Shown here: positions 63,603-64,000 of the stretch, piece after piece | Numbering within the stretch: position 1 is the first letter of the stretch | Layout of the letters: each line of letters begins with the position of its first letter | Source: Affinundibacterium seohonense | GTDB taxonomy: Bacteria > Pseudomonadota > Gammaproteobacteria > Burkholderiales > Burkholderiaceae_D | DNA: 64,000 bases | Direction of reading: 5' to 3' | Assembly (NCBI RefSeq): GCF_014284305.1 | Contig: NZ_JACOFW010000011.1 | Coordinates: 62,001-126,000 of the forward strand | Notes under the pieces: generated by a model | Databases searched by the model: none | Told to the model about the DNA's origin: nothing | The model's input: only the letters and a program-made list of their open reading frames with translations | Position numbers and translations under genes: made by a program

Positions 63603-63622
63603 GTCAATAGCTCGCTATTGAC
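63603..63622. promoter_or_regulatory. Perfect palindrome in the gap before the DUF4159 gene
   Basis: GTCAATAGC-TC-GCTATTGAC: 9-base arms with a 2-base centre, 97 bases before the DUF4159 ATG. A 9-bp inverted repeat GGTGATCTG/CAGATCACC also lies at 63471-63511 just after the second TldE. The first is operator-like, the second terminator-like. Confidence 0.4.
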
Positions 63623-63718
63623 GCCTCATTCGTAACAAAATTACCTCGAAAAGTGCATCCCTTATCAACACAAATCCTAATGGAAATTCTGGGTTGAAGC
63701 TTATTGCGTCTATCAGTT

Positions 63719-64000
63719 ATGTCGAATTTTGATTTCTATTTCACCCGTTTAATCTACGACTCAGGCGACTGGGACGTCGATATTCGCATGCCGAGTAATG
63801 TCCTCAACTCATTGGTGGAATACACCACCTTACGTGTCGATACAGTGGAGCGCGTCGTCGCCTTGTCCGATCCAAAGATGCTGACTGCCCCGTTCTGCTA
63901 TCTGGCCGGACATAAGCTGGTGCAATTGAGTCCGATAGAACGCAAGCATCTGGAGCGCTATATTAAAGGTGGTGGGTTCTTATTTGTGGATGATTGCAAT
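63719..64000 (+). CDS. DUF4159-family protein, N-terminal part only
   Basis: An open frame of 94 codons runs to the window edge. It begins MSNFDFYFTRLIYDSGDWDVDIR, then MPSNVLNSLVEYTTLRVD and AGHKLVQLSPIERKHLERYIKGGGFLFVDDCN, the characteristic DUF4159 pattern (a truncated glutamine-amidotransferase-like fold). Such genes commonly sit with MoxR AAA+ ATPase, DUF58 and VWA-domain genes. It lies 265 bases after the TldE gene on the same strand. A weak GGG-rich stretch is upstream; the ATG at 63719 is the first reasonable start. Confidence 0.8.
   Translation, partial: MSNFDFYFTRLIYDSGDWDVDIRMPSNVLNSLVEYTTLRVDTVERVVALSDPKMLTAPFCYLAGHKLVQLSPIERKHLERYIKGGGFLFVDDCN

Noticed and set aside
1-64000. 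Mobile elements, CRISPR arrays, tRNA or rRNA genes
   Set aside because: None was recognised: no transposase, integrase, terminal repeat pair, spaced repeat array or tRNA-like cloverleaf stood out by eye. A tRNA or covariance scan could still find a missed small RNA.

Overview
The window looks like a chromosomal segment of a betaproteobacterium, most likely Burkholderiales and probably Oxalobacteraceae (Undibacterium-like). This rests on gene content and order rather than a database match: zur-cobW-dksA near hslVU; a gpmA-envC-ctpA-moeB/thiF run facing rhodanese-grxC-secB-SH3-gpsA; a DksA of the single-cysteine beta-type; a VF530 protein; and a MASE1/PAS/GGDEF/EAL repertoire. I see no rRNA, tRNA, CRISPR array, transposase or phage gene. 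Both ends are cut inside genes: a LytTR regulator on the left and a DUF4159 protein on the right.

Layout. 0-7.1 kb is accessory: a LytTR regulator tail, a membrane-anchored AraC-type regulator, an exported DJ-1/PfpI protein, an NTF2-like exported protein, an OsmC-YcaO fusion, a YihY/BrkB membrane protein and a 51-codon gene with a strong ribosome binding site. 7.1-9.5 kb has thymidine kinase and an MscS-type channel. 9.6-14.8 kb is a zinc-homeostasis block: Zur-like repressor, COG0523 GTPase with a His-rich linker, DksA with a degenerate zinc finger, a small exported protein and a ZnuD-like TonB receptor. Matching 15-bp palindromes lie upstream of the repressor gene and upstream of the receptor unit. 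15.1-19 kb has a two-STAS-domain protein, hslV, hslU and two tiny genes. 19-28.5 kb holds conserved housekeeping genes: gpsA, SH3 protein, secB, grxC and rhodanese leftward; gpmA, an EnvC-like factor, an S41 protease and a MoeB/ThiF-like enzyme rightward; then a pabB-pabC fusion leftward. 28.5-40.8 kb is mixed metabolism: a TPR protein, an Lrp-type regulator divergent from putA, an amidase, SirB2, PhzF, FKBP, VF530, a short asparaginase-like protein, a lipoprotein and a glycosyltransferase.

40.8-57.2 kb is signalling: a MASE1-PAS-GGDEF-EAL protein, a B12-binding radical SAM protein, a 102-aa exported protein with an internal repeat, a response-regulator diguanylate cyclase overlapping a 1673-aa CHASE-PAS hybrid kinase, adenosine kinase, and a 1219-aa membrane PAS-GGDEF-EAL protein.

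57.3-64 kb is the most unusual part: two consecutive TldD/TldE pairs in which both TldD members carry a Tat signal and the HExxxH zinc motif while neither TldE member has a visible signal. A good Fur-box-like site precedes the first gene, and a DUF4159 gene begins just downstream. I consider this the best candidate for an under-described system: an iron-responsive, possibly periplasmic TldD/TldE protease module next to what may be a MoxR/DUF58/DUF4159-type locus.
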